From: an uncultured Eggerthellaceae bacterium
GTDB taxonomy: Bacteria > Actinomycetota > Coriobacteriia > Coriobacteriales > Eggerthellaceae
Length of the DNA: 64,000 nt
Assembly (NCBI GenBank): GCA_910580205.1
Contig: CAJTVP010000004.1
Location: forward strand, 62,001 to 126,000
Reading direction: 5' to 3'
This document shows positions 24,229-33,636 of this stretch, piece by piece. The stretch's first letter is position 1. Every line of letters starts with the position of its first letter. Made by a program: the position numbers and the translations under genes. The notes under the pieces are model-generated. The model had not been told where the DNA came from. It was given only the letters and a program-made list of their open reading frames with translations, and did not search any database.

Positions 24229-26154
24229 ATGCAAGAAATGAACCACCAGAACCAGCAGCCTTCCAAGCGGCCTGAGGGCCAAGAGAAGGCGAAGGCCCCA
24301 TCGCAAGATGGGGCGAACGGCAAACGCGACCGCCGTGGACGGTCAGACCAGCAGAAGAAGCGCACCAGCTCCTTCAAGCACGTCTCCATCGAACGGGAGC
24401 GGCCGCACCTGACCCGCGACGAGAACCAGCAAGCCTCCGCGACCTCAGAGCAGAAGAAGTCCCGCGACCGCAGGCGTCGCAACAAGCCCAAAGCCACCGA
24501 CGCCTCTCTGGAAGTGGTGCCTTTGGGAGGGCTGGATGCCATCGGCATGAACATGACGGCGTTCTCCTGCAAGGGGGACATGATCTTGGATGACGCGGGC
24601 CTCATGTTCCCGGACGACGACCATCCGGGCATCGACCTCATCCTGCCGGATTACACCTATGTGCTGGAACATGCGGACCAGCTGCGCGGCATCATCGTGA
24701 CCCATGGCCATGAGGACCACACCGGCGCGCTGCCGTATCTCATGAAGGATCTGGACCGCTCCGTGCCCATCTACGCGTCCAAGATGACGCTCGGGCTCAT
24801 CGAGGGCAAGTTCAAGGAGCATCGCATCAAGAACGCGAAGCTCATCGAGGTCAAATCAGGGGACGTCATCAACCTGGGCTGCATGAAGGTCACCTTCTTC
24901 GCGGTGAACCACTCCATCCCGGGCGCCTTGGGGCTCTTCATCCAAAGCCCCGCGGGCAACGTCTTGCACATGGGCGACTTCAAGCTGGACCAGACGCCCA
25001 TCGACGGCATCACGACGGATTTCGCGGCCCTCGCCCGATTCGGGGAGGCGGGCGTGGACATCATGATGAGCGACTCCACCAACGCCATGAACCCCAACTT
25101 CACGCCCTCGGAGGCGGAAGTGGGCAAGACGCTGCGCCAGATCATCGCCCAAGCGAAGAAGCGCGTGATCATCGCGTCGTTCGCCAGCCACATCCATCGC
25201 ATGCAGCAGATCTGCGATGCGGCGGTGGCCAATGGGCGCAAGGTGGTCGTCACCGGGCGCTCCATGATCCAGAACACGGACATCGCGCGCAAGCTGGGCT
25301 ATCTCAAGATATCCGATGCGGATTTGATCGACGCCTATGAGCTGAAGGACATCCCGCCGGAGCGGGTCGTCATCATGTGCACGGGCTCTCAGGGAGAGCC
25401 GCTCTCCGCTCTGGCGCGCATCGCCAATGGTGAGCACAAGACCATAGACATAGACGAAGGGGACACGGTCATCATCTCCGCCACGCCGGTGCCGGGAAAC
25501 GAGAAGGCGGTCACGCGCGTGATCAACTCCCTGGCGAAGATCGGCGCGGACGTGTTCGACAAATCCCGCGCACGTGTGCATGTGTCCGGCCACGCCGGCG
25601 CTGAGGAGCTGAAGCTCGTGCTCTCCATCGTGAAGCCGCGCAACTTCCTTCCCGTTCATGGCGAAGCCACGCACCTGCGCGCCCATGCCCAGCTGGCGGA
25701 GGCCACGGGCGTGCTGCCGGAGAACATCTTCATCCTGGACAACGGGGACACGCTCCTCATGGATCAGAGCGGCGTGCATCAAGGAAAGAGCGTGCAGAGC
25801 GGCATCATCTTCGTCGATGGGCTTTCAGTGGGAGACACCTCCCAAGACGTCTTGGACGAGCGCTCATCCCTGGGCTCTCAGGGATTCATCAGCATCGCCT
25901 GCGCCATCGACTTCAAGAAGAAGCAGCTGGTGGGGAACCCGGTCGTGGAGATGCATGGCATCACGGGCGGGGATGATGACTACCTCAAGGAGCAGACGCT
26001 CGCGCTCACGAAGAGCTCCGTGCAGAAGGCGCTGGGCAAAGGGGACACGCAGTACCGTCAGATCCGCAAAGCCGTGCGCGATGCCGTCTCGTCGCTCCTT
26101 TGGGACAAGACGAACCAGCGCCCGATGATGGTGGTCAACCTGTTGGATGTGTGA
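24229..26154 (+). CDS. rnj: Ribonuclease J
   Basis: Metallo-beta-lactamase/beta-CASP ribonuclease with 5'-3' exonuclease and endonuclease activity; a central mRNA-decay and rRNA-maturation enzyme. The 641 residues start with a basic, Gln/Lys/Arg-rich extension of about 85 residues. The core follows: PLGGLDAIGMNMTAF, DAGLMFPDDDHPGIDLILPD, THGHEDHTGALPYL (metal site) and GDFKLDQTPIDG. The beta-CASP part includes CTGSQGEPLSALARIA, and VSGHAGAEELKL is the conserved C-terminal motif. The ribosome site is weak; an ATG at 24238 is the alternative start. It sits between dapA and ftsK, an arrangement also seen in other actinobacteria. Confidence 0.95.
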   Translation: MQEMNHQNQQPSKRPEGQEKAKAPSQDGANGKRDRRGRSDQQKKRTSSFKHVSIERERPHLTRDENQQASATSEQKKSRDRRRRNKPKATDASLEVVPLGGLDAIGMNMTAFSCKGDMILDDAGLMFPDDDHPGIDLILPDYTYVLEHADQLRGIIVTHGHEDHTGALPYLMKDLDRSVPIYASKMTLGLIEGKFKEHRIKNAKLIEVKSGDVINLGCMKVTFFAVNHSIPGALGLFIQSPAGNVLHMGDFKLDQTPIDGITTDFAALARFGEAGVDIMMSDSTNAMNPNFTPSEAEVGKTLRQIIAQAKKRVIIASFASHIHRMQQICDAAVANGRKVVVTGRSMIQNTDIARKLGYLKISDADLIDAYELKDIPPERVVIMCTGSQGEPLSALARIANGEHKTIDIDEGDTVIISATPVPGNEKAVTRVINSLAKIGADVFDKSRARVHVSGHAGAEELKLVLSIVKPRNFLPVHGEATHLRAHAQLAEATGVLPENIFILDNGDTLLMDQSGVHQGKSVQSGIIFVDGLSVGDTSQDVLDERSSLGSQGFISIACAIDFKKKQLVGNPVVEMHGITGGDDDYLKEQTLALTKSSVQKALGKGDTQYRQIRKAVRDAVSSLLWDKTNQRPMMVVNLLDV

Positions 26155-26216
26155 TCCCGCGAAGCCAGCATCCTTCATCCGCATCATCAACGCAGCAGAA
26201 AGGAGGGGCTTGAACC

Positions 26217-29030
26217 GTGGCGCGCAAGAGAAAGCCCGCTCACGATGAGCAGACCAGCAAGAAGAAGCCATCTGCCAAGACCAGCGCTCCGCTGAAGCGC
26301 CACCGGCCTCAAGAGGTGGCGGAACCGCAGGACGGCCTGTTCGATGAGACGACGAAACGCGACATCGCGGGCATCTCGTTCATCGTGGCCGCCATCGTCT
26401 TCATGCTCCTCGTCGCCATCCCGGCTGACGGAGCCATCGTGAGCGCCGTCGCATCGGAATGGATCCATCTTCTGTTCGGCGTGGGCGCCTACATCCTGCC
26501 GTTCGTGCTGGCGGGCATCGGCGCCACGTTCTTGTACCGCTCCGAGCGCGAGCGGGTCCCGGCACGCGCCGCCATCGGCCTTTCCGTCATCTTCATCTCG
26601 CTTCTGGCCTTGATCGCCACCTTCACGCCCACCACCTCCCTGGGCGCTGAGGACTTGCAGCTGCTGTTCTTGGACACGAACCTGGTGAGCCATGGCGGGT
26701 ACATCGGCGCGGGGCTGGCGTTCGCTTGCATGAGCCTGTTCGGGCGTCTGATCAGCGGCGTCATCTTCGTCGGTCTCATGATCATCGGCCTCGTCATCGT
26801 GGGATTCTCCGTGTCAAAGACGATCGAACGGGCGCGGATCCGGAAGCGCCAGCGGGATCAGCGGCGCCATGAAGACCCCACCAGCTCCTTCGGCAGCAAG
26901 CGCTTGCGGGTGCGGAAAGCGGAGGATGTGGCCATGCAGCCAGGGCAGCCGGCGAACTTCGATGAAGCGCTCCTGGCCCAGATGCCGGAGCGGGCCGATG
27001 TCACGCGCCCCCTCATGGCCGCTCCCGCCGCCCATCCTGAGACCGCTCTCCAAAGCGCGCCCACTCCCGCCGAGCAGCGCATCGAATACGCTCGCGCGGT
27101 GCTGCCGGATCCCCATGCGGTTCCCTCGGATCGCCCGAGCGACCCCTTGGGAGACCAGCTCACGCGCCCGCTCGGAGCCGACGAGCTTCCCCAGCCCGTC
27201 CAAGCTGACCCGCAGGAAGTGTTCCTGCCGCTCGTGAATCTGACCCCAGAAGCCGAAGACCCGGAGAGCCTCCCTTTCGATGAAGAGCCGGCGGAAGAGG
27301 ATTTCATCCGCTTGTCCCAGTGGGGTGGCGGCAGAGGGAAGGGGGAAGAGGAGACCGCTCCGGATGATGGCGCGCTCAAGCCCGTTTCCTTCTCTTCGGA
27401 TATCGCCGCGCTCGCCGAATCCTTGCCGCGCATCGATGACGCCGTGCCGCTTCCCGCCGAAGCCATCAAGCCTCAAAGGAAGCCCCGTCCCAAGCAGGAG
27501 GAGCCGCGCCGCGCGGACACCGTGAAGCTGGAGGAGGTGAGCGCGCAGCCCGTCCAGGAAGGAGGGTTCACGCTGCCGCCTCTATCCCTGCTGAAGCAGC
27601 CAGGCCGCTCCTCGAAGCGCTCCGGCAGCGCTTCCGCCCTCAAGCAGACCGCATCCGTGCTCCAACAGACCTTGGAGAGCTTCGGCATCAACGCCGCGGT
27701 GGTGGGCTGGATCGCGGGTCCCACGGTGACGCTCTTCCAGGTGGACTTGCCCTCTGGCGTGCGCGTGAGCCGCATCATCAATCTGAACGATGACATCGCG
27801 CTCGCCCTCGCATCTCCCGGCGTGCGCATCTTCGCGCCCATCCCGGGCACGAACCACGTGGGGATAGAGATCCCGAACGCCGATCGCCAGACCGTGCTCC
27901 TCTCCGAGGTGCTGAAAGACGCGAAGGGCGGCGCGCTCGAGATCGCCATCGGGAAGGATGTGGAAGGACGCTCCATCATCTCCGATCTGGCGAAGATGCC
28001 GCATCTGCTCATCGGGGGCACCACCGGTTCGGGCAAATCCGTCTCCATCAACGCCATGATCATGTCCATCCTCATGCGCGCCACGCCCGATGAGGTGCGC
28101 TTCATCATGATCGACCCGAAGCGCGTCGAGTTCACGCCTTACAACGGCATCCCGCATCTCTACGTCCCCGTGGTGACGGAGCCGAAAGAGGCGGCCAGCG
28201 CTCTGGCTTGGGGCGTGGCTGAGATGGAGCGGCGCCTCAAGGTCTTCTCCAAGATCGGCGTGCGCAACATCACCCAGTTCAACGCCAAGGTGAAAGACGG
28301 CGGCACCATGGATGACCAAGGGCGCGAGCTGGAGCCCTTGCCCTACATCGTCATCATCATCGACGAGCTGGCTGACCTCATGATGAACGTCGGCAAGGAA
28401 GTGGAGCTGTCCATCTCGCGCATCGCGCAGCTGGCGCGCGCAGCTGGCATCCATCTGATCGTGGCCACCCAGCGCCCTTCCACCAACGTGGTGACCGGGC
28501 TGATCAAGGCGAACATCACCAACCGCATCGCCTTCAACGTGGCCTCCGGCATAGATTCCCGCGTCATCCTGGATACGCCTGGAGCTGAGAATCTGATCGG
28601 CCTGGGGGATATGCTCCTCTCCAAACCGGAGCTGCCGAAACCTCAGCGCATCCAGGCCTGCTACGTCTCTGAAGAGGAGATCGCATCCATCGTCGATTTC
28701 GTGAAGGCCCAAGGGGAGCCGGAGTATCATTCGGACATCTTGCAAACGAACCTGATGTCTTTGGGCGACACGTCTCCTCAAGGACGCGGAGGGGAAGCGA
28801 ACGACCCGCTCGTCTGGGAAGCGGCGGAGATCGTCGTTTCTAGTAAAATGGGATCAACTTCCAACATCCAGCGAAGGTTGAAAGTGGGCTATGCGCGCGC
28901 AGGACGCATCATGGACCAGCTTGAAGAGCTGGGAGTGGTCGGGCCGGCGAATGGATCCAAACCACGCGAGGTGCTGGTCGATGAGCTTGAATTGGAGACG
29001 CTGAAGGCATTCGAGGGAACGGACGGCTGA
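26217..29030 (+). CDS. ftsK: DNA translocase FtsK/SpoIIIE
   Basis: Septum-anchored hexameric DNA pump that clears chromosomes at division. The 937-residue protein has four predicted membrane helices (about 45-195) and a linker of about 270 residues rich in Pro, Glu and Arg. The motor domain has LLIGGTTGSGKSVSINAMI (about residue 600, Walker A), VIIIDELADLMM (about 714, Walker B) and LARAAGIHLIVATQRPS. A C-terminal winged-helix gamma domain (STSNIQRRLKVGYARAGRIM) would read orientation sequences. GTG start with AGGAGGGG upstream. Confidence 0.96.
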   Translation: MARKRKPAHDEQTSKKKPSAKTSAPLKRHRPQEVAEPQDGLFDETTKRDIAGISFIVAAIVFMLLVAIPADGAIVSAVASEWIHLLFGVGAYILPFVLAGIGATFLYRSERERVPARAAIGLSVIFISLLALIATFTPTTSLGAEDLQLLFLDTNLVSHGGYIGAGLAFACMSLFGRLISGVIFVGLMIIGLVIVGFSVSKTIERARIRKRQRDQRRHEDPTSSFGSKRLRVRKAEDVAMQPGQPANFDEALLAQMPERADVTRPLMAAPAAHPETALQSAPTPAEQRIEYARAVLPDPHAVPSDRPSDPLGDQLTRPLGADELPQPVQADPQEVFLPLVNLTPEAEDPESLPFDEEPAEEDFIRLSQWGGGRGKGEEETAPDDGALKPVSFSSDIAALAESLPRIDDAVPLPAEAIKPQRKPRPKQEEPRRADTVKLEEVSAQPVQEGGFTLPPLSLLKQPGRSSKRSGSASALKQTASVLQQTLESFGINAAVVGWIAGPTVTLFQVDLPSGVRVSRIINLNDDIALALASPGVRIFAPIPGTNHVGIEIPNADRQTVLLSEVLKDAKGGALEIAIGKDVEGRSIISDLAKMPHLLIGGTTGSGKSVSINAMIMSILMRATPDEVRFIMIDPKRVEFTPYNGIPHLYVPVVTEPKEAASALAWGVAEMERRLKVFSKIGVRNITQFNAKVKDGGTMDDQGRELEPLPYIVIIIDELADLMMNVGKEVELSISRIAQLARAAGIHLIVATQRPSTNVVTGLIKANITNRIAFNVASGIDSRVILDTPGAENLIGLGDMLLSKPELPKPQRIQACYVSEEEIASIVDFVKAQGEPEYHSDILQTNLMSLGDTSPQGRGGEANDPLVWEAAEIVVSSKMGSTSNIQRRLKVGYARAGRIMDQLEELGVVGPANGSKPREVLVDELELETLKAFEGTDG

Positions 29031-29056
29031 TCGCTGATCTGAAGAGAGGTTCATTC

Positions 29057-30331
29057 GTGGCTCAGGGGAGGTCATACGGGGATCAATTGCGCGAGGCCCG
29101 TGAGCGCCAGGGGATCGATCTGGTGACCATGGCCCGTCGGCTCCACATCCGTCCTGACATCGTCGGCACCCTTGAGAACGCTGATTTCGCGAAGATGCCC
29201 GCCCATGGCTACACCAAGAACATGGTGCGCGCCTATGCGCGCCAAGTCGGGCTTGATGAAGGGCGCATCTGCGAGATGTACACCCAGCAGAGGGAGCGCG
29301 CAGACGGCGTCCCCTACAGCATCTCCCGCTCGCTCCATTCAGAGCCGCTGCCTCCTCGCTCCCGTTCAACCTCGCGCGATCGAGGAGAAGCGCGTTCAAG
29401 CCGGTTCTCTCAGCCGTTGGAGGACGACGCGCCCTCATCTCGGCGCTCGTCGCGTCCTTCTCGTTCCCGCAGCCTTTCGATCCCGCTTCAAGATGACGCT
29501 CCCGCCGAACGGAGGAGCGCCTCCATCAATCGCGAACGCTCAGCGGCCTCCACGCGAACCTCCTTCCGCGATCGCTCGCAACGCGGACGGTTCTCGGATC
29601 TGGCCTCCTCCTTCGCACAGCCCTCTGCGCGGGAGCCGCGCACCACGAAGGTGCAGACGTCCTTCACGCAAGGCGGCACTTACAACGCCAGCAGCCGGAA
29701 CGCCCACCGCTCCTCTTCCTTGGCCGGAGCAGGGTCGAAGATCCTCAGCATGGTGAACCTCCGCGTCGCGCTCATCATCGCGGCTGCCGCTTTGATCATC
29801 ATCCTGGCCGTCGTGCTCTTGAACGGCGGCAAGCAGTCCGTCGAAGAGGTGCCAGACATCCCCATCTCAGGGCTCACGGACACCTCGTCCACTGACCCGA
29901 ACGCCATGCCCGCGCCCGTTCTGGCAGAGCCCACCAGCGCCACCTTCACCTTCTCGGTGGCCGAAGGTGGCAAATCGTGGATCAACATCTACGAGAACGG
30001 CGATTCCACGCCTGTGTTCTCTTCGGTCGCGGAAGGCCCCATGACAAAAGACTTCGAGGTCACGGGCACGCTCACCTTCGAGACGGCGAACATCACGCCG
30101 GTGACCATCATGGTGGACGGCGAAGAAGTGCAGCCCACGGTCTCATCGAAAACGTCCATGTATGTCTACGTCGTGGATTTCCCGGCCATCTTGAGCGCTT
30201 GGAAAGAGGCTCACGGCGCTGAGGGCGATACGGAAGGAGAAGGCGGCACAGCAGAGGCAGGCAGCTCCTCAACCGCTTCCAATGCCTCCAGCGCCTCCAA
30301 CTCAGCAAGCGCTTCGAACCCCACGCGGTGA
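29057..30331 (+). CDS. RodZ-like helix-turn-helix membrane protein
   Basis: A 424-residue protein with RodZ architecture. The N-terminal HTH_25 domain (YGDQLREARERQGIDLVTMA, about 7-75) is followed by an Arg/Ser-rich disordered stretch (80-225), one membrane helix (about 234-255) and a C-terminal DUF4115-like beta domain (EGGKSWINIYENGDSTPVFS). The Ser/Ala/Asn-rich tail is low complexity. RodZ bridges MreB to the elongation machinery, but no mreBCD is in the window, so the role may differ. GTG start with AGAGAGG upstream, 26 bases after ftsK, suggesting one transcript. Confidence 0.82.
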   Translation: MAQGRSYGDQLREARERQGIDLVTMARRLHIRPDIVGTLENADFAKMPAHGYTKNMVRAYARQVGLDEGRICEMYTQQRERADGVPYSISRSLHSEPLPPRSRSTSRDRGEARSSRFSQPLEDDAPSSRRSSRPSRSRSLSIPLQDDAPAERRSASINRERSAASTRTSFRDRSQRGRFSDLASSFAQPSAREPRTTKVQTSFTQGGTYNASSRNAHRSSSLAGAGSKILSMVNLRVALIIAAAALIIILAVVLLNGGKQSVEEVPDIPISGLTDTSSTDPNAMPAPVLAEPTSATFTFSVAEGGKSWINIYENGDSTPVFSSVAEGPMTKDFEVTGTLTFETANITPVTIMVDGEEVQPTVSSKTSMYVYVVDFPAILSAWKEAHGAEGDTEGEGGTAEAGSSSTASNASSASNSASASNPTR

Positions 30332-30451
30332 GGCCGAAATCTCGCAGGCGCTTCAGTACATTCATATCGCGGTTTTGCAACCACTGGTGCTCACCCGCCA
30401 TCACGGCAGCGGTTTGTGGTTTATCATGCGAGCATCGAGAAAGGATGACCC

Positions 30452-30949
30452 ATGGCAAAGGAATGCAGTTTCGACATCGTTTCCCAGGTTGACATGCAAG
30501 AAGCCGACAACGCCTATCAGCAGGCCAGCAAAGAGCTCAAGCAACGCTACGACCTCAAGGACGCCGATGTGGACCTCATGCTGGACAAGCAGAAGCACGA
30601 GATCACCATCGTGGCGCCGTCTGATTTCGTCTGCAACCAAGTGATCGACATCCTGAACGGCAAGCTCGTGAAGCGCAAGATCGATCTGAGCGCCGTTCGC
30701 TGGTCTGATCCGCAAAGCGTCTCCGGTGGCCGCGTGAAGCGCGAAGGCTCCATCATCAGCGGCATCGACAAGGACACGCTCACGCGCATCAACAAGTTCC
30801 TGAAAGGGCTCAAGCTGAAGATCAAGACGCAGATCGAAGGTGACAAGATCCGCGTGAGCTCCGCTTCGCGCGACACCCTCCAGGACACGATCGCCCATCT
30901 CCGGGCGGAGGATTTCGGGCAACCGCTCCAATTCGAGAACTACCGCTAG
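30452..30949 (+). CDS. YajQ-family nucleotide-binding protein
   Basis: A 165-residue cytoplasmic protein of the YajQ/DUF520 family, some members of which bind c-di-GMP or nucleic acid. Hallmarks: SFDIVSQVDMQEADNAYQQA, KQRYDLKDADV, QVIDILNGKLVKRKIDL, and INKFLKGLKLKIKTQIEGDK followed by RVSSASRDTLQ. Two ferredoxin-like halves. AGAAAGGATG precedes the ATG. It is followed closely by rimO. Confidence 0.92.
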   Translation: MAKECSFDIVSQVDMQEADNAYQQASKELKQRYDLKDADVDLMLDKQKHEITIVAPSDFVCNQVIDILNGKLVKRKIDLSAVRWSDPQSVSGGRVKREGSIISGIDKDTLTRINKFLKGLKLKIKTQIEGDKIRVSSASRDTLQDTIAHLRAEDFGQPLQFENYR

Positions 30950-30960
30950 AACTTTCGGTG

Positions 30961-32271
30961 ATGACCAGCATGCCCGCCCCAGCGCTCCCCGCGCTCTACA
31001 TGGAAACGCTGGGATGCGCGAAGAACGTGGCCGACAGTCACGAGATGGAAGCGCGCGCCCGCGTGGCCGGGTATCGATTCTGCGATGATGTCCGAGAGGC
31101 TGACGCCATCATCGTGAACACCTGCTCGTTCATCCAATCCGCCGCTGAGGAGAGCATAGACTCCGTGCTGGAAGCGCTCGAAGCCGCCAAGCGAGAAGGA
31201 GGAGATGCTCCCGTCATCGTATGCGGCTGCATGCCCGCTCGCTACGGCGAAGATCTGAAAGAGGCGTTCCCTGAGGTGGCGCGCTTCCTTCCTTGCAAAG
31301 AGGAAGGGGCGCTCGCGCAGGCGCTGGATGAGCTTTTGGGACGGGAGCGGGGGTCAGAGGCCGTTGCTCCGCCATCGCGCGCTCAGGGGACGTTCGCCTA
31401 CGTCAAGATCTCGGAAGGGTGCGACCGCTGGTGCTCCTTCTGCACCATCCCGCAGATACGCGGGCGCTATCAGAGCTTTCCCGCATCGGAGATAGAAGAA
31501 GCCGTCACGGGCCGCCTTTCGGAGGGCTCGCGGGAGATCGTCTTGATCGGACAGGACACGGGGATCTGGGGCAGGGACCTCCCTGATGCGCCTGACCTCG
31601 CGTGGCTCTTGGCCCATCTGGCGGACAGGTTCCCAGACGTCCGGTTCCGCGTCATGTACACCGAGCCAGAAGGCGTCAGCGACAGGCTCCTGGACGCGAT
31701 CGCAGAACATAGGAACCTTTGCGATTATCTGGACATCCCGTTCCAGCACGTCGTTCCACGGCTTTTGAAGGATATGAACCGCGGGGGCAGCGCGGAGGAG
31801 TTCTTGGACCTCATCCGCCGCATCCGCCAGCGCATCCCTGCCGTCACGCTGCGCACCACGCTCATGAGCGGGTTCCCCGGAGAGACGGAGCAGGACCATG
31901 AGGCGCTCCTGCGCTTCGTTCAAGAGGCTGATCTGGAGCATGTGGGCGTCTTCGCCTATTCCCAGGAAGAGGGCACGCGCGCCGCGGAGCTCCCCGACCA
32001 GGTTCCCGAAGAGGTCAAGCAGCTGCGCGCCTCTGAGGTCCGCAGCGAAGCGGACGCCGTGAGCGCAGCGGTCATCCAAGAGCGCATCGGGACGGAAGCA
32101 TCCGTCCTCATCGAGGGCGAGGAAGAGGATGGTCAGCTGTACGGGCGCGCGGAGAGCCAAGCGCCTGAGGTGGATGGCGTCACCTATGTGGACAGGGGAG
32201 AGGTGGGCGCCGTCACGGCCGTGCGCGTGGTGGACACGTTCCTCTATGACATGGAAGGAGAGGCGTTGTGA
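30961..32271 (+). CDS. rimO: Ribosomal protein uS12 methylthiotransferase
   Basis: Radical SAM enzyme that adds a methylthio group to an aspartate of ribosomal protein S12. A 436-residue protein. The N-terminal MTTase domain (METLGCAKNVADSHEM, NTCSFIQSAAEESIDSVLEA, VCGCMPARYG) carries three auxiliary-cluster cysteines. Radical SAM motif CDRWCSFCTIPQIRGRY. A C-terminal TRAM domain follows. The HEME sequence around ALMSGFPGETEQDHE is typical. It is distinguished from MiaB (38654) by CAKN and CSFCTIP. ATG 30961 lacks a strong ribosome site; the GTG at 30958 is an alternative. Its stop overlaps the next GTG. Confidence 0.94.
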   Translation: MTSMPAPALPALYMETLGCAKNVADSHEMEARARVAGYRFCDDVREADAIIVNTCSFIQSAAEESIDSVLEALEAAKREGGDAPVIVCGCMPARYGEDLKEAFPEVARFLPCKEEGALAQALDELLGRERGSEAVAPPSRAQGTFAYVKISEGCDRWCSFCTIPQIRGRYQSFPASEIEEAVTGRLSEGSREIVLIGQDTGIWGRDLPDAPDLAWLLAHLADRFPDVRFRVMYTEPEGVSDRLLDAIAEHRNLCDYLDIPFQHVVPRLLKDMNRGGSAEEFLDLIRRIRQRIPAVTLRTTLMSGFPGETEQDHEALLRFVQEADLEHVGVFAYSQEEGTRAAELPDQVPEEVKQLRASEVRSEADAVSAAVIQERIGTEASVLIEGEEEDGQLYGRAESQAPEVDGVTYVDRGEVGAVTAVRVVDTFLYDMEGEAL

Positions 32272-33431
32272 GCCGGGAGAGCGCGCCGTCCGCCAAGCAG
32301 GGCATCTGGACGCCCGCGAACATCGTCACCGTTGTGAGGATCTGCTTGGTGCCCGTGTTCATCTTGGCGCTTTTGAGCCCGTGGCCGATGTGGTTCGGCA
32401 TCGATGGCTTGGTCGACGACCAGGCGAAATCCCTCATCGCCGTGCTCCTCTTCGCCATCATCTCATGCACCGATTGGGTGGACGGCTATCTGGCCCGCAG
32501 CCGTGATGAGGTCACGGATTTCGGCAAGTTCATGGACCCCCTGGCGGACAAGATCCTGGTGGCCGCCGCCCTTTTGGCTTTGATCGAGCTCCAAGTGCTG
32601 CCCTCATGGCCGGTGCTCATCATCCTCACCCGCGAGTTCATCGTCTCCGGCATCAGGATGCTCGCCGCATCCAAAGGGGTCGTCATCGCCGCCAGCTGGT
32701 ACGGGAAGGCGAAAACGGTCTTCCAGATCGCGGCGATCATCCTGTTCCTGCTCAAAGGCTCCTTGCACCCCGCTGATGTCACCTCCGTTCTGCACGACCC
32801 CCTCTACCTCGCCTCGTGGGCGGTCATGCTCATCGCCCTCGCGCTGACGATCGTCTCCTTGGTCGATTACCTGGCGAAAGCGTGGCCGCTGATCAAGCAA
32901 GCGGACGTGTCGGGAAGAGAGGATGCCATCAAAGGCGAAGCTCTCCCGGAGCCCATCCAGAAGCTCGCCGGCGCCGTCATCGCTCATGCGGTGGAGAACG
33001 GCTTGACCTTATGCACCGCCGAGAGCTTGACCGGAGGGATGATATCCACCGCGCTCACCTCCGTGAGCGGCTCTTCCCAGGCTTTCCTCGGCGGGATCGT
33101 GAGCTATGCCCTTTCCGTCAAAGAGAAGACGCTGGACGTTGACGGACGCCTGCTTGAGCGCGAAGGCGCCGTTGATGGGAACGTCGCCATGCAGATGGCT
33201 CAAGGCGCTGCCAAAGAAACGGGCGCTGACGTGGCGGTTTCGGTCACGGGGATCGCAGGGCCTGGAGGGGCTGAGCCGGGAAAGCCGGTCGGCACCGTGT
33301 TCATCGGCTTCCATGCCCAGAGTGAGACCGGCTTCGAAGAGGCGCATTTCACCGGCGCCAGGGAAGAGATACGGCAGAAGACCACTGCGCGCGCTCTTGA
33401 AGTCCTGGATGCGCTCATGGTGAGAGCATGA
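32268..33431 (+). CDS. PgsA-CinA fusion: CDP-alcohol phosphatidyltransferase plus nicotinamide-nucleotide amidase domain
   Basis: A 387-residue fusion. Residues 1-225 are a multi-helix CDP-alcohol phosphatidyltransferase with the signature DG..AR........G...D...D (D72, G73, A76, R77, G86, D90, D94), matching PgsA, which makes phosphatidylglycerol phosphate. Residues about 228-387 are a CinA C-terminal domain (LTLCTAESLTGGMISTAL, SVTGIAGPGGAEPGKPVGTV), an NMN deamidase fold. The sequence runs through without a stop or a frame irregularity. GTG start overlapping the rimO stop (GTGA). In related bacteria pgsA and cinA are separate neighbours before recA, so the fusion joins adjacent genes. A second pgsA-like gene is at 60453. 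Confidence 0.9.
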   Translation: MSRESAPSAKQGIWTPANIVTVVRICLVPVFILALLSPWPMWFGIDGLVDDQAKSLIAVLLFAIISCTDWVDGYLARSRDEVTDFGKFMDPLADKILVAAALLALIELQVLPSWPVLIILTREFIVSGIRMLAASKGVVIAASWYGKAKTVFQIAAIILFLLKGSLHPADVTSVLHDPLYLASWAVMLIALALTIVSLVDYLAKAWPLIKQADVSGREDAIKGEALPEPIQKLAGAVIAHAVENGLTLCTAESLTGGMISTALTSVSGSSQAFLGGIVSYALSVKEKTLDVDGRLLEREGAVDGNVAMQMAQGAAKETGADVAVSVTGIAGPGGAEPGKPVGTVFIGFHAQSETGFEEAHFTGAREEIRQKTTARALEVLDALMVRA

Positions 33432-33479
33432 TGGATGGCGCGCGATGATCTGGCGGATCTGTGATGATTCGCGGAAGGG

Positions 33480-33501
33480 AGATGATGGATCCATCATCTC
33501 T
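33480..33501. terminator. 22-bp perfect palindrome after pgsA-cinA
   Basis: The bases read the same on both strands from 33480 to 33501 (GAGATGATG, GATC, CATCATCTC), giving a 9-bp stem with a GATC loop. It lies 48 bases past the pgsA-cinA stop. No T-run follows, so it may be a stabilising or operator site rather than a terminator. Confidence 0.4.
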
Positions 33502-33606
33502 GCCAGGTTTCGCGATGGTGAAACGATGGCGAACATCCGCCCTTCGCGATGAACGGATGTGACGTGCTTCTGATGAATGGAGCGTCTAGCATGGAGAACA
33601 TCACCT

Positions 33607-33636
33607 GATCGGAACGCACCGACAAGGGATCGGAAC
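33607..33636 (+). repeat. Direct repeat GATCGGAAC x2 upstream of recA
   Basis: GATCGGAAC occurs at 33607-33615 and 33628-33636, exactly 21 bases apart (two helical turns). The second copy abuts the recA -35. This geometry suits an activator that binds one face of the DNA. No known motif is matched. Confidence 0.4.
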
